This document shows, piece after piece, positions 1 through 10,959 of a stretch of 64,000 nt of DNA. The notes beneath the pieces are model-generated. The model was given only the letters and a program-made list of their open reading frames with translations, made no database searches and was not told where the DNA came from. The first letter of the stretch is position 1. The number at the start of each line of letters is the position of its first letter. The stretch comes from Rhabditophanes sp. KR3021. Its lineage: Eukaryota; Nematoda; Chromadorea; Rhabditida; Alloionematidae. The position numbers and the translations under genes were made by a program. The stretch is taken from contig CAUJLY010000001.1 in the NCBI GenBank assembly GCA_963281155.1, positions 2,542,001 through 2,606,000 on the forward strand. Reading direction: 5' to 3'.

Positions 1-611
1 TGGTTCCATCATCACCGTTTTGAAATAACTTGATATGATGATACTTCCCACACCCAACTCCCTTTAGTGTTTGATAAGCAGTTCTGTCGTACATATCAAA
101 GCAACATTTCGTATTATACTCTCTGGCTCGAATTTGGTTCTTGATACTAGACGTCAAGTCAGTGTCGTACAATAAAGGTCCATACATAGCAAATGATTTT
201 ATCATACTTTTATAAGTAAATGATCCAAGTGGAGAGAAAGGATATAAACGACGAATGGGTTGAATAAATGTGTAAACGGATTCCTTTCCATCATTGTATA
301 GGCTTTCCTCTTTAATTTGATAATTTTTGACGTCACTGCAAAATAGTTGAGGTATAAAAACTGTTACCATGAATATAAGCAAAAACCAACTGAATACATT
401 TTTGTAAAGTGGACAATGCTTTAGACATGACCAGTTGAATAATCTTTTGATAAGCCAGATAAATTTATTTTCTCCGATGCTTTTGTGAATGCTTTTGCGT
501 CTTTTGATATTTTGGAAATCATTTTGCATAAAGTTATTTTGTAACACAGAATTTTCTTGATTGCATGGTCTTATACTCGACAATTCCTTATATTCGGATT
601 CTTCTATCAAG
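1..611 (-). CDS. 5' exon of a single-pass membrane protein, cut by the window edge
   Basis: On the minus strand one frame is open from about 611 to the left edge; a stop lies just upstream at 617-619, and an acceptor-like AG at 612-613 suggests that 611 starts an exon. The translation has a hydrophilic basic segment (IKRRKSIHKSIGENKF), then one hydrophobic segment (FSWFLLIFMVTVFIPQLFC), then a long presumably lumenal or extracellular part with paired cysteines (KCCFDMYDRT) and a glycine-rich stretch (LKGVGCGKYHHIKLF) at the edge. This fits a type II membrane protein. The GxGxG...IKL pattern resembles the glycine loop of secretory-pathway kinases (POMK, VLK/PKDCC, FAM69 type), but that is a weak guess, because the rest of any kinase domain lies outside the window. 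The start codon is not identified. Confidence 0.45.
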
Positions 612-1677
612 CTTAATCAATGAAAACGGTAACTCGAATTGTGGGTAGTTGAATGACAAAAACTTCTGTCAAGTATGTTTGCTGTTGTATAAGGTGATGA
701 TGTGAATCTGATGTCATTAATAGTACTTTGGAATAATCGGGATCTTTCGCATGGTAGTTGCACAACTTTTCTTACTTTAAAAGAATTGCAACTTCTCGGG
801 GATGCACATAAGGACAAGTTTGGTTGATTAGCATGTTTTTTTGTATGCGATGAGTTTAGAGTGTAGGATGTTATCTAAATAAAGATGTAAAAATGCAATT
901 AATAATAACTTACATCAAATTTGAGGAAGTCCAAGACAGAGTTTAATTCAGGCATCTTGATATGAAGTTTGGTATGAGCTTTAATATAAAGTTTAGGTAA
1001 ACAAGACTGCTTGTCATTGGTATGAAGTTGATTTATTAATGTCATCGTAAAAATTAAATTAAAAAGTTGATGAAATGGCATTTAAATGCTTTCTTTGGTT
1101 GACATGAATCCTGACTTTTATGAAAATGTTATTTCAATTTTTTCAAAGTTTTTATCAAATATTTATGTGGATATGTTTTATTTAAAACAAATACAGACGG
1201 AGAATAAAAATTAAAGTCCATATATTTGTACTATTATTACTATCATTGGGTCTGATTGAAACCATATGCTATTATTGTAATTTTGTCATAAATTTGAAAA
1301 TTCTACCGCAACATTAACTATCAAATTAGATATAACCTGTAGGTTCCAAGCATACTGCCAAATTGTTTAAAAAATGTTTGCTAAACCAAAATAAATCGAA
1401 GCTTTGCTCTATCTGGATAAATAAATGATAGAACATTTTGGTTATTATTAGTGATTATGCTTTAATTGTATTATTATTCTTTTTTAATTGTTTAAATAGA
1501 TTAATTTAAGTAAATATCAACAAAAAATAACTAATCTCGGTTAAATATTTAAAAAAAACACATTATTGCTAATTAAATGCCTTCAATTTTTTCTTATGAT
1601 AGGAAAGTAATTAAATTAATTGTTCTTTGAATTCTTTATTTAACTATGAAGATTTATAATATCACTTATAATAAAAA

Positions 1678-2698
1678 ATGTCGAAGTACGGAATAGTGAC
1701 TGATATAATTATCTCTATTACAATAATATCAAGTAATATCTTAGCTTTATGTATAACTCTAAAGCATGAAGATAAAGGATCCGCTAAAGGATATCGAAAT
1801 TCGCTTTTATTTCAATTTGTTTGCGGTCTTTTAACAGGCATTTCATTTCTATTTTTGAATAATGAAATATATATGGATAAACAATATTTCATTTATCACA
1901 TGTATATTGCAAATTATTTTTATATAAATTTTACTTTGTGCAAAATTGCATTGTGTGCTTTATTAGGATTAGGATATATGAATCTTTCGTCGATAACAAA
2001 CGTTGTAGTCTTTCGACAACTAAGTGTTTGTAGCAAAGTTGAAATGAAAAATAAACACTTCATTTTTGGAATAATTGTAAATATTTTTACAAGTTTGATA
2101 TTATCCAGCTCCGCTTGGTTCTCAATAGATGAACAAGAAGAATCTGATCGAATTACCAATATATTAAATCAAAACAACTCAATGATTTACATAGCTATGG
2201 ATTATGTATGTTTATTGAACTTTAGATCATAAGTTAATAAAATTATTTTAGTTTGACGTCAAGTGTCAATTTCAAATAGGTTTAGTTTGCATTTATTTTA
2301 TTGTAAACTATTTAATAATTTTAAAAATGCATAGAAAATTAAGTTTGTTTATGAAGAACTACAAGCCATCAATATCCAATCATACATTCAAATTACAACA
2401 ACAATTTCAACTGATCTGTCTTTTTCAAAGTATCAGTCCATGTATATTTAGTGGAGTCCCTACAGTGGTTATAATAATTATGATGATCACTAGTACCAAC
2501 TCAGGAGATTCGATGACATATATATTTCGAGGTTTTATATTCATAGCAACAATTAATGCATTACTTTATATATTTCTTATAAAAAGAAACAGAATAGTTG
2601 TCAACTTATGGAGGCAAAGGTTTTTTAACTATATTCTTAGAAAGAAAAAAATTGAATCAACTATTAAAGTTTCAGTGTGGAGTGTCACAAGGGTTTGA
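1678..2698 (+). CDS. Seven-transmembrane chemoreceptor-like protein, two exons
   Basis: Exon 1 runs from the ATG at 1678 to 2205 (176 codons). A 46-nt intron, 2206-2251, starts GTATGT and ends TTTTAG. Exon 2 runs 2252-2698. The junction is phase 0, and splicing removes the stop that would otherwise follow at 2230. The predicted protein is 324 aa, normal for nematode serpentine receptors, with hydrophobic helices spread along the whole length. TM1 starts near residue 8 (IIISITIISSNILALCI). The intracellular loop before TM6 has the polar LQQQFQ pattern common in Str/Srj/Srd-type receptors, and the end of TM7 reads NALLYIFLIKRNR. Its likely role is chemosensation as a G-protein-coupled receptor in sensory-neuron membranes. 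The exact family is uncertain. No break was seen, so it looks intact. Confidence 0.75.
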
Positions 2699-3092
2699 TC
2701 CTAAAAATGTTTGCCATGATAGATTAATTTTTAAGCAAACAAAATTATGATATTCCAAATGTGAGTATGCTATGTACCTACTTCTTGAAACACTTGATAT
2801 TTCTGATCTCGAATATTGATAATTCTATGTATTAATTAATCGCTTCTATTAGAATCTTTGACTATTTCATACTATTATGGATAAATATTTTCAATCTGAT
2901 TTGCCGAAATAATGAGTACGTAAATATTTTTTCCAAAGCAATTAAATAATTAATTATCATCACAACTTAATGATAATAACAACCAACCATAATATTATTA
3001 CGCTCGAAATATGTTGCATACAGAAAAATTTTCTTCTATAAAATCATTTTTAATTAATTTTGCTTACATGAAATCACTTTTGAATGTTTGTT

Positions 3093-3447
3093 TTATTTTG
3101 CAATTAAGAATTCACAAGCACATGCACCTACTGAACAATGTAATGCACTAGTCAAACCATGGTTGCATTGGAATTGACCAACATATTCAGCTTCAATTTT
3201 GCAAGGGCTATATGTAGAATCCTTATACATATTGAAAAATTTGTCTTCCAAATCCAGAATTGAACGCGGTTGATGATGGATTGGGCAATCTGTCCAACCA
3301 TAAGTATACATGCGTTTTTCAAGGTCTTCCTTTGAAGTATCTTCCAACATAGCCTGTTTTTGTTCTTCAGTTAAACAGTAATAATTTAATTTTGCATGAC
3401 TTAGTTGAAGAATAAGAATAAAAGACAAAAATGTAAGGAAATAGTTC
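3093..3447 (-). CDS. Terminal exon of a small secreted Cys-containing protein
   Basis: An open frame of about 117 codons follows an acceptor-like ACATTAG at 3448-3454 and ends at 3093. It has no ATG near its start, so the initiator should be in an upstream exon that I could not fix. The first residues (FLTFLSFILILQLSHA) look like a signal-peptide core with a small-residue cleavage site. The mature part has seven cysteines, ending with a tight cluster (HCSVGACAC), and the motif WTDCPIHH. No family was recognised. Hypothetical secreted protein, probably real given the signal plus paired cysteines. Confidence 0.4.
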
Positions 3448-4099
3448 CTAATGTTTCACTTGGTGCCTTTGTTTTAATAATAAGATTTTTATACGAAAAA
3501 ATGAATATATTTTCTATTAAAAAAGCACTCTATTTTATTAATGGTAATAGGAATCCATTATTTTTGTTCATAATTAATACTTTCTGATAGTTGATCTTTC
3601 ACTAATTGATTTTTTAATTAAAACAATAAATGGTGTTTCTAAAATGGCAATTATACACCACTAGTAAATATGATCCTTTACGCAAATTATTTTTTAAAAA
3701 TGAAACAAATTTTATGTTTGATTTTTCAAAATTACATTAACTAAATGACTTCTCCACATATTAATGATAATATGCAACAAAAATAATATTTTTACCAAGA
3801 TATGATACATTTAATTTTTATGAAAAGAATTGATAGTTCAACTACGACTATCCTTTCAAATAACTTTTCTTAGTCAATTGAAATTTTGAAAACTCAATTC
3901 AATAAACGAGTTTAAATTGGGACTCAACATCAGTCAATGTTTGCTGTTACAGGTAGTAAAGCTCAGGTACATTGAATCATCATTATTTGTTTAATAAAAT
4001 ATTATTTCCAGGTTACTGTTGTTTACCAATTATTTAATTATGAATACTAACATATGAATGAACAAGTATATTTTAAATTTTTATTCTTCCAAATATAAT

Positions 4100-5257
4100 T
4101 TAATCTTTAATTTTCTTAACTAACCATTCTGGCTTTAAAAGACGACATTTGTTGACTGCATCAATAATAGCAAAAGAAATTCTCGATCCGAGAGCATATT
4201 TTCTAGCATCCCACAAGTAATCACCAGCTTCCTCTGGAACTGAATAATTTTGTAAGGCAAAGCTGTACATCATTAATAATTGAATAGATTGATCAATCAT
4301 GCAATAATCATAATTTAATTTGAACATTTCCCAGCTAATTTCAAACTGGCCTCCTCTATTAATAATCTCATTTTTCAAATTGTCATAATATATTGGTAGA
4401 TCAACAACTTCAAGTTCTCGTCTAATTTCAGGTGAACATCCAGTGACGATATCATTAGATATGAAATGTAGTACTTGACCAAAATTATCCATCATCGTTA
4501 AAATATTATCTTCATAATCTTTGTATAATTCATTTGGTATAAATGTTCTCACCTGTGCCCAATTGATTGCAAGTATGGGGCTCATTTTTTCAAATTCTTC
4601 AGCACCAAAAACAATGCTATACTCATTTTGCCATTGTTTAGAAGGAAGACTGCAAAAATATGCTTGCAAATTATGAAATTTCCTTTAAACAGTTTCTAGC
4701 TTGATGGATATTTAAACCATATATAAATTCAGTATTAGTAGAAGAACCAAGATAATCCATTATTATAGCCCCTTCTGGTTTCCCTTTAATCCATTCCCTA
4801 ACCCCATAGCATTTTACTATCTTTAAATTAGGAATTTGTGTGAATTCACTGTAAAATTGACATTCTCTATTGTGAGCCCGGGCAATAAGTTCGGTAGTTA
4901 TTACTTCATTTCCTTCGTCCTTATCAAATTTTTGATTTTCTAAAGCTTCTGACATGCTATCTGTTCCAGGAATTTTCAGAGCAATTAGAAATGGCTCTTT
5001 TGATGTATCATCAAAATGAATAGCAATTTTATAAACTTTAGAGGCAAAACCTTTCCCGCCACTGATATGCAGTGCTTCGACCCAATAAAATATATATAAT
5101 TTAAAAATATCGAAATTACCTTTGTTACTTTGGCATTTCCTCTTGCAACTTTAAAGTTTTTATTTTTCTCTTCTAATGAATAAATAACCCATTTAAGATC
5201 AGTTTTAGTTTCTTGGGCATTAGAATCTTCTAATTGTTGAGTAGCGAAGATATTCAT
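4100..5257 (-). pseudogene. CHK/DUF1679 kinase-like pseudogene lacking its catalytic core
   Basis: This is a copy of the family represented intact at 61560-62885. Exon 1 (46 codons from the ATG at 5257) matches exon 1 of the other copies, ending RGNAKVTK before GTAATT. The expected in-frame acceptor is not AG (the sequence reads TTATTGG before GTCGAAGCA). The next blocks match in order: ISGGKGFASKVYK, IPGTDS, AHNRECQFY, GAIIMDYLG. At about 4671 the frame shifts by one base. Further on, the segment that should hold HGDxWxxN and IIDWQ is missing: sequence passes directly from the pre-catalytic helix (NFGQVLHFIS) to the post-catalytic block (SPEIRRELE). The C-terminus (LLKPEWLVKK) is conserved. 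Three independent lesions make this a pseudogene; the core deletion would abolish phosphotransfer in any case. Confidence 0.8.
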
Positions 5258-5871
5258 TACTAAACGAATTTATTCTTCTTGAAATAATGATTTGTTTCAG
5301 CAACCTACGCATATTTATATACCCATTTGAATGACCTTAAATGAATACAGACACAATTTTTTTATTATTTAGTTACCATAATTATATTTCATTTTCAGTA
5401 TCCGTTATAATTCTAATCGTGTTAATTTGACTTTCATTGTAACTTTTTGCAAAGATTGATACTTTTAGTCAAGTTTAATCTAAATTGGCAGAAATAAAGT
5501 CGGCTTAGTGTATATTATTATCACAACAAATAATTAAAGTGTCAGATCAAGTTAAATTTCGTGTGCTTCATTGGCTTTTCAATTACGTATACATTTTATA
5601 TAATTACAATAACAATATAAATTGCTTTTACTGGGAGTGTTTTGTGCTTAAGTATGATTATGTTTAATTATTGTGAAGTTCAAATGATATGACAGTCATT
5701 TCAAAGTTATAAACAAGTAATAAATTGTGTATAGTGAGTATTTTTTGTGATTGTTAACGGGAAATAGTTACAATAATTTTTCATCGCAAAATATTTAAAT
5801 TAAGTATGTAATTTGATTAAAATAAATTCAATCAAACTTTAAATTTTTACAAATATACTTTAAGATATCAC

Positions 5872-6177
5872 TTAATTTGAAATAAAGTTGTCGCCGGGTT
5901 CCGTGACGGGAATCTGTAAGTCAGTGTATTGGCGGTTTAGTTTGAGGAAGGCTTGCCGTCCAGACCAACAGTTGACTACTATGTGTTGTTGACCGAGCGT
6001 CCGTACCAAGCGTTGCGTCGATAGGCTTATCTTAGAGGAATCTTCGATAAACCGGTCGTGGCTTCGGCCTCTAAAGAGAGATGTACGGCTCAGGACCGAA
6101 AGGTAGCAGGCAAAAGTTTCCGCGCGATGACAGTGGTCGGATGGCGCACGCGAGGCATTTAGTACCAACTGCTGCAT
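5872..6177 (-). other. GC-rich island with a 101-codon open frame
   Basis: Between about 5880 and 6178 the base composition changes sharply: it is close to half G+C, against roughly a quarter in the flanks. The minus strand of this island is open for 101 codons from an ATG at 6177 with a TATA-like TATATAAA just upstream. The product is polar and basic (for example SLSTQRLVRTLGQQHIVV) and I do not recognise it. The island ends where the frame ends. It may be an exon of an unknown gene, part of a mobile element from a different base context, or transferred DNA. The reading frame is supported only by its being open within the island. Confidence 0.35.
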
Positions 6178-6960
6178 TTATATAGTCTCACTCAAACTTT
6201 TTGCCACTATAAATCTGAATCTTTTAAAACTCTGCCTTTCACTAATATTTATATCACAAATATATTTTTATGAAACAATGATTAGAGAAGGACATAAATA
6301 AAACTTTTCAAAACATTGAAGATACTTTTACATATAAATGATATTATCAAACCAAATTATGTCCTTCTTTTTCTTATAAATTAACAAAAAGTAATTTGAC
6401 ATGAATAAGCTTAACAAAATTTTTTTTATTTATCCCCGTTTACTTTATACACGTCACCTAATTGTTAATGTGTTAAGTTCGCTAATCATTTTGATATGTA
6501 TTTGTAAAAATACCGTTTATAACTATTCATTTAATAAAGCAATAGTTTTAAATAGTGAAATGGATTCGTATACTTATCCTAATGTAATTAACATCTTTTA
6601 CATATTACTTCTCTGCAGCATTTTTAATTTCAATAAGAATATTTATAATTTATCATTAGGTTTCAACCTTAGCTTAACTCATCAAAAGTACGATGATTTT
6701 ATCTAATTAAATAACAATTGTTTTATCAAGTGAAATTTAGTAGAGTTTTTTATGTGTAAAATATATTAATATGAAATTGGATACTATAATACAAAATGAA
6801 ACCACAAGTTTACCTGAGGAAGGAAATCATGCACAGAAGCCAACATGATACCTAAGAAACATGACCAATCCTTTATTATGTCTTAATTTGATACGTAAGT
6901 ATAAGATAAAGATATTTGAAATAATTAATAAGATGTAAACAAAAGAGGCTCTTTACAAAA

Positions 6961-7898
6961 TTAGGTAGCTGAATTCACAAAGGCTGAGGTAACCGGAATG
7001 ACTGTAGTTACTTTACTTTTTGGCATGCATTTACCGGTTCTAATAAAATAAAACAAAAATTGTCTGTTATCTCTTGATAAAATAAAATATAAAGCGGCAT
7101 TCAGGAAAGGCAACCACATAATACTTTTCATAACATAGTTTGCTATTGAACCATCGAATGAAATGTCTATTAGAATTATAATAAATCCAAACACAGCTGG
7201 AATAACTACTAAGACAAAAGGAGCTATTGCTTGAAATATCATTATTCGTTGAAATTCTGATTGTAATCTTTTGGTTTGAGAAGACATATAATTTAGGTTG
7301 GAATTTAAATATTTTCTAATTTTATAGTTGAAAAATATGATTGATGAATAATGGGTTACATAAAATATTGTGCACGATACAATAATGTATGTGAAATCTT
7401 CGATATTTATACTTATTGTAAAAGTTGAATTGGATGTAGAAAAGAATGTTGTGTCTCTAGTAATATTTCGAATTGTAGCAAATTCAGGTAAATCAGGAGT
7501 AACTTTTGAAAATATTAAGAAAAATGGAAAAGAACAGATTGCACAGAATATAACGGAACATATTATCACAATAAACTCGTCGAAGCAACACAATTCAGAA
7601 TACAGCCCAACCATTGCCAAGCACATAGCGAATATAATTTGAGATCATCAAAACTAATAAATAAAGGAGTTGCTGTAAAAAATACATTTCTTCCAGTACT
7701 TAACAACATCGGTTGAACCAAAAATAAATACAAATTATTAAACAAAGCCACTCCAATTTGATAATACACAAACCAGGCATTAGTTTCTTTTCTATTTAAA
7801 TTGAAAAATAAAATTATAACGAATATGTTTGTGACTACAGACAGTACAATTGCCAGCAAATCTGTGTAATTTAAAATAAGATCGGCTATATATGACAT
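6961..7898 (-). pseudogene. Seven-transmembrane chemoreceptor with one frameshift
   Basis: The ATG at 7898 opens a frame with TM1 (LLAIVLSVVTNIFVIILFF) and TM2-3 and runs to a stop at 7566. A second frame, usable from about 7650, carries the remaining helices to 6961. The frames overlap at 7566-7650, and joining them needs a one-base shift near 7630. No GT-AG intron of a size used elsewhere in the window fixes it. Combined length is about 310 aa, right for a nematode serpentine receptor. The loop before TM6 has the family-typical polar pattern (RLQSEFQRI), and TM7 ends NAALYFILSRDNRQF, like the receptor at 1678-2698. It is either a recent pseudogene or a gene with an assembly indel. Confidence 0.6.
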
Positions 7899-9203
7899 AA
7901 TAATTTATATGGATGGCTTAACAGAATATTTAAAACTCAATATATTTACTCTTTAAACTCATTCAAATAAGAATTCATGGAACTTACTTTTAAAGTTAAA
8001 TTATTAAAGGCAATAGTTCATAAAATTATAACTGAAATTCATTTAACTATTGACATCAGTTAAATATTAGTGTTATGTTACAAATGATGTGATCTCTATT
8101 TTATCCAATTTAAAGGTATTTTTAGAGTGTCATTGATACCGTTGGCATATAACGAAATTTGCGACTAATTTGTATATTTTTGCCAAAAGGGTATCTTTTT
8201 TGTTGCAAATCATATACAATGTGTAGCGAATAATTGTAAAGTGTTTCAAACCATTTTGGAATATATTTGCATATTTTAAAGAGCAATACTAGTCTTAAAG
8301 TATGCTTTTTTGTTAATTTTCAGAAAAGTAGACCTATGTAGTTAATAATATTTAACCTTTAAATTCATCATATTAATGTATGTTTATAGACGGCTATTGG
8401 TGATGTAGGAACTGCTGTCAATACTCCTATTTAAATAATAGTAAAGATCGTGGAGTATTTTTCTACAAGGAAAATATCAGTGACTCTGAATCTGTACATA
8501 AACATAATATAGATAAAATTAAGATTGAAAAGAGCCAATGCATGCAGCGGTCAGTTTTCAACTTATAAAAAGCCAACTTAACAACCTATGCTTGACAAAA
8601 GAACTTCTCAATTATTAATAAATTTCTTTTGAAAAAGAACATTCCAACAAAAAATGTTTTTATTTGAAGTAATATTATGTGCCATAAATGTATCAACTAC
8701 ATATGCCATTCAAAACTTAAAATACCTGTGAATTTTCAATGTATTTGATCATTAAATACGTATTACAAATATAAATAATTAGCATATCTTATGACGTTTG
8801 TTTTGAAATGTAGGTAAAAGGAGTTTCTATAACAAAACAGATCTTCTACTAAAACAAAAAAATAAAACATTCAATTGACTTAATTAAATTTGAAGTATAA
8901 CACGTTATTGTCATACTTAGGCAAATGATAGTACATTGAAAATACAAATATTTACTTTTTTAAATCGTTCATAAAACAGTTAAAAATACACTAAAAATTA
9001 TATCTATCATATTTAAAGTTATAATTCATGAGTAGGATTAAACTAATGATAATAAAGCGCAATTTGTACAGCACTTCATTTCCTGTTTTACCTTAATTCT
9101 TTTGAGAAAGTTACGACTTTATATGAAAAACAGTGCAAAACATATACAGTTTTAACCATTTTACGTAACAATATTTCTCCTATACTTGTTATTGAGATCT
9201 GTC

Positions 9204-9572
9204 ATGGATTTTTTTGATTTAACAAAAAACACAGGTATGATGTTGATTGATGTGGACGAGATAAATAAGGTTGATCCGTTGTTAAAAAATATATTAATAC
9301 CAATGTTGTTCGCTTGTAATATATTGTCTATACCTATTATTATCCTGGAGTATACTTTTATTTTAAAAAAAGCTTTGATCCATTTGAACTGCAAAATAGT
9401 CTTTGGTTTCCTGTCATTACATTATAGTATCATTGAACTAATTAATGTTACGTCAATTCTATTTTTCACACATGATGCAATGGTTTCCTACATTTACGAT
9501 TTAGTTGCTCAATGTGGCCCATTATCAATAGTATTTTTATCAGTACCAATGTATTTAATTTTAATTTATTGA
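9204..9572 (+). pseudogene. Chemoreceptor fragment truncated after about three helices
   Basis: From an ATG at 9204 an open frame of 122 codons encodes hydrophobic helices near residues 32-55, 65-90 and 95-120 and ends at TGA 9570-9572. The layout resembles the first half of a nematode serpentine receptor (short polar N-terminus, TM1, short loop, TM2). There is no second half downstream. The frame ends exactly where the repeat beginning TGACCATCG starts, so the gene was probably cut by insertion of the element at 9571-10960. Function is lost unless the short product is used. Confidence 0.45.
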
Positions 9573-9700
9573 CCATCGTATCAAAGAAATATCTGTCTCT
9601 CGGGAGAGAAGACAGAGACATTAACATAATATAACATAAAAAAAGTAATGAAAAATTGTGTCAATTGTACCTGAATGTGGTCCAGACATCTAATAAACTA
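9571..9700 (+). repeat. Dispersed repeat end, copy 1 (with 58141-58270)
   Basis: About 120 bp here align by eye, in the same orientation, with 58141-58270. Both begin TGAYCATCGTRTCAAAGAAA and then carry an imperfect hairpin (here 9593-9615, arms CTGTCTCTC and GAGAGAAGACAG), followed by a similar A-rich tail with AAAAAATTGT. It marks the 3' end of the minus-strand element. Confidence 0.55.
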
Positions 9701-9956
9701 CCTGATTCCTTATTCTACTACTTCTACGTAAAACAACAGGTGGGTCGGGTGGTGGAGGAGCAGAAGGCAACACTTCAAAGATCCTTTTAGGAGGTCTGCC
9801 GGCAGGTTTCTTCTTAACAAAGTTCTGATCCCAATCGGCGATGATTTTGGCAGGTCTGCCTGGAGGAAGTTTGTCGATCTTGGCCTTCAGTTTTGCTTTT
9901 TGGTCTTTGATAAAAACAACCGCAAAGTTAATATTGAGTTTCTTTTTCGTTGTCAA
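9690..9956 (-). CDS. AT-hook-containing tail of the element
   Basis: An 88-codon open frame without an ATG start (it opens at TTG) follows the endonuclease on the same strand. It contains two GRP cores flanked by basic or proline residues (PPGRPAK and PAGRPPKR), the signature of AT-hook minor-groove DNA binding, then a proline run (APPPPDPP) and a basic C-terminus (VLRRSSRIRN). I infer that it is part of the element's protein rather than a host gene, because it lies between the endonuclease and the repeat-defined 3' end. Confidence 0.45.
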   Translation of the reverse strand: MTTKKKLNINFAVVFIKDQKAKLKAKIDKLPPGRPAKIIADWDQNFVKKKPAGRPPKRIFEVLPSAPPPPDPPVVLRRSSRIRNQVVY

Positions 9957-10198
9957 TGTCAGCTAAATTAGTAAGGCAGGAAGACCAGTCGAAAGATTTG
10001 AATTTTTTCAGCAAAGTCTTTGCTGTCAGTAATCATTCTTTTACCAATCTTTCTGAGCTTGATTGTCGAGGCATGTTCCACGAAAGCTTTGGATAGCGAC
10101 ATGATAACCATGCGATGATCAGTATTGATGTCCAACAGATGAGAGAGAAGGATTTTGAGATCCGTGATGCCGTTTAGACTGAAGCATAAGAAATAGTT

Positions 10199-10705
10199 CT
10201 AATTCAGCAAGCTTGTTAGGATCTTGTTTTCTGCCATCAGGTCACCGTTTGCATTGGATTCCTCTGCAAATGTTAATCGGGATTTCTTCCTTTTGTAACT
10301 TGAAGCGATTCTGGAGTTGTAGTCTCCACCAATTATAAGCTTGTCATATCTCCTTTCTTTGCAAAGATCATCTAAATTGTTGTAGAACTCATCCAAGAGT
10401 GTTTCTGTGCTTTGAAGAGTAGGGGCATAGACGATGATACATGCTACTATAATTCCACCTATATCAAAATCTAGCCTACCTAGTCTGGCACCTACAAATT
10501 TGCTAAAGACGACATAACTTTTCAGATGGTCAGCAATCATATAACCGGTTCCGCCGATTTTGTCAAAGTTGCCAAAGAAGCAAGTGACGCTCTTCTGATT
10601 CCACTCGTTAGACTCTGTGCCCGATGATTCAAATGCTAGTTCGCATGTCAATTCTTTTCTTTTAGTCTCGCAGACAAAAAGCACATCAATTTTTAGTCTG
10701 TCCAT
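10199..10705 (-). CDS. Endonuclease/exonuclease/phosphatase domain of a LINE
   Basis: A frame of 168 codons from the ATG at 10705 matches the APE-type endonuclease of non-LTR retrotransposons: IDVLFVCETKRKE (catalytic Glu in ET), a GGTGYMIADHL strand, IVACIIVYAPT, and KLIIGGDYNSRI (GDxN motif). The final SDH-type motif, here TDHRM, follows in a different frame at about 10085, so the domain is frameshifted near its end. It is also shifted near its start, where INCCSL occurs upstream. In a live element this enzyme nicks target DNA to prime reverse transcription. Here it is a decayed copy. Confidence 0.65.
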   Translation of the reverse strand: MDRLKIDVLFVCETKRKELTCELAFESSGTESNEWNQKSVTCFFGNFDKIGGTGYMIADHLKSYVVFSKFVGARLGRLDFDIGGIIVACIIVYAPTLQSTETLLDEFYNNLDDLCKERRYDKLIIGGDYNSRIASSYKRKKSRLTFAEESNANGDLMAENKILTSLLN

Positions 10706-10959
10706 GCTTTTTGCTAGTAAAAGTCAATCGTAACTCTACTCCATTTTCCGCTGCAAGACTGCAGCAGTTGATGGTGGCGATGTTTGAGAAAGGAAACGGC
10801 ATTGCTGTTGTCATTTGACGTTAAAAAATAGGAGCAAATAAGTGGGAGGATAGTTAATAGATGTTAGTAGTGGCTGAGGTACGATTGAGAGTGAGCCGAC
10901 TCTACAAAAAGAAAATAGGCTGATTGGGTAATCTAGAGAGCGAATAGAATATACGTCCT

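Noticed and set aside
617..817. Minus-strand frame upstream of the membrane-protein exon
   Set aside because: A possible start exon (MLINQTCPYV...) with a GTAAGA donor was considered, but the frame does not join the downstream exon convincingly, so no start was assigned.
899..1081. 60-codon minus-strand frame
   Set aside because: No signal peptide, motif or splice context that would set it apart from chance in AT-rich DNA.
3470..3520. A 47-nt GTATAA...CATTAG intron before the small secreted exon at 3093-3447
   Set aside because: The size fits, but the upstream frame has a stop within a few codons and no ATG, so it does not give a start.
6401..6706. 101-codon + strand frame with hydrophobic stretches
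   Set aside because: Low-complexity AT-rich composition (many Ile, Asn, Tyr, Phe) that chance frames in such DNA give; no family pattern and no splice partner. A decayed receptor cannot be excluded but is not supported.
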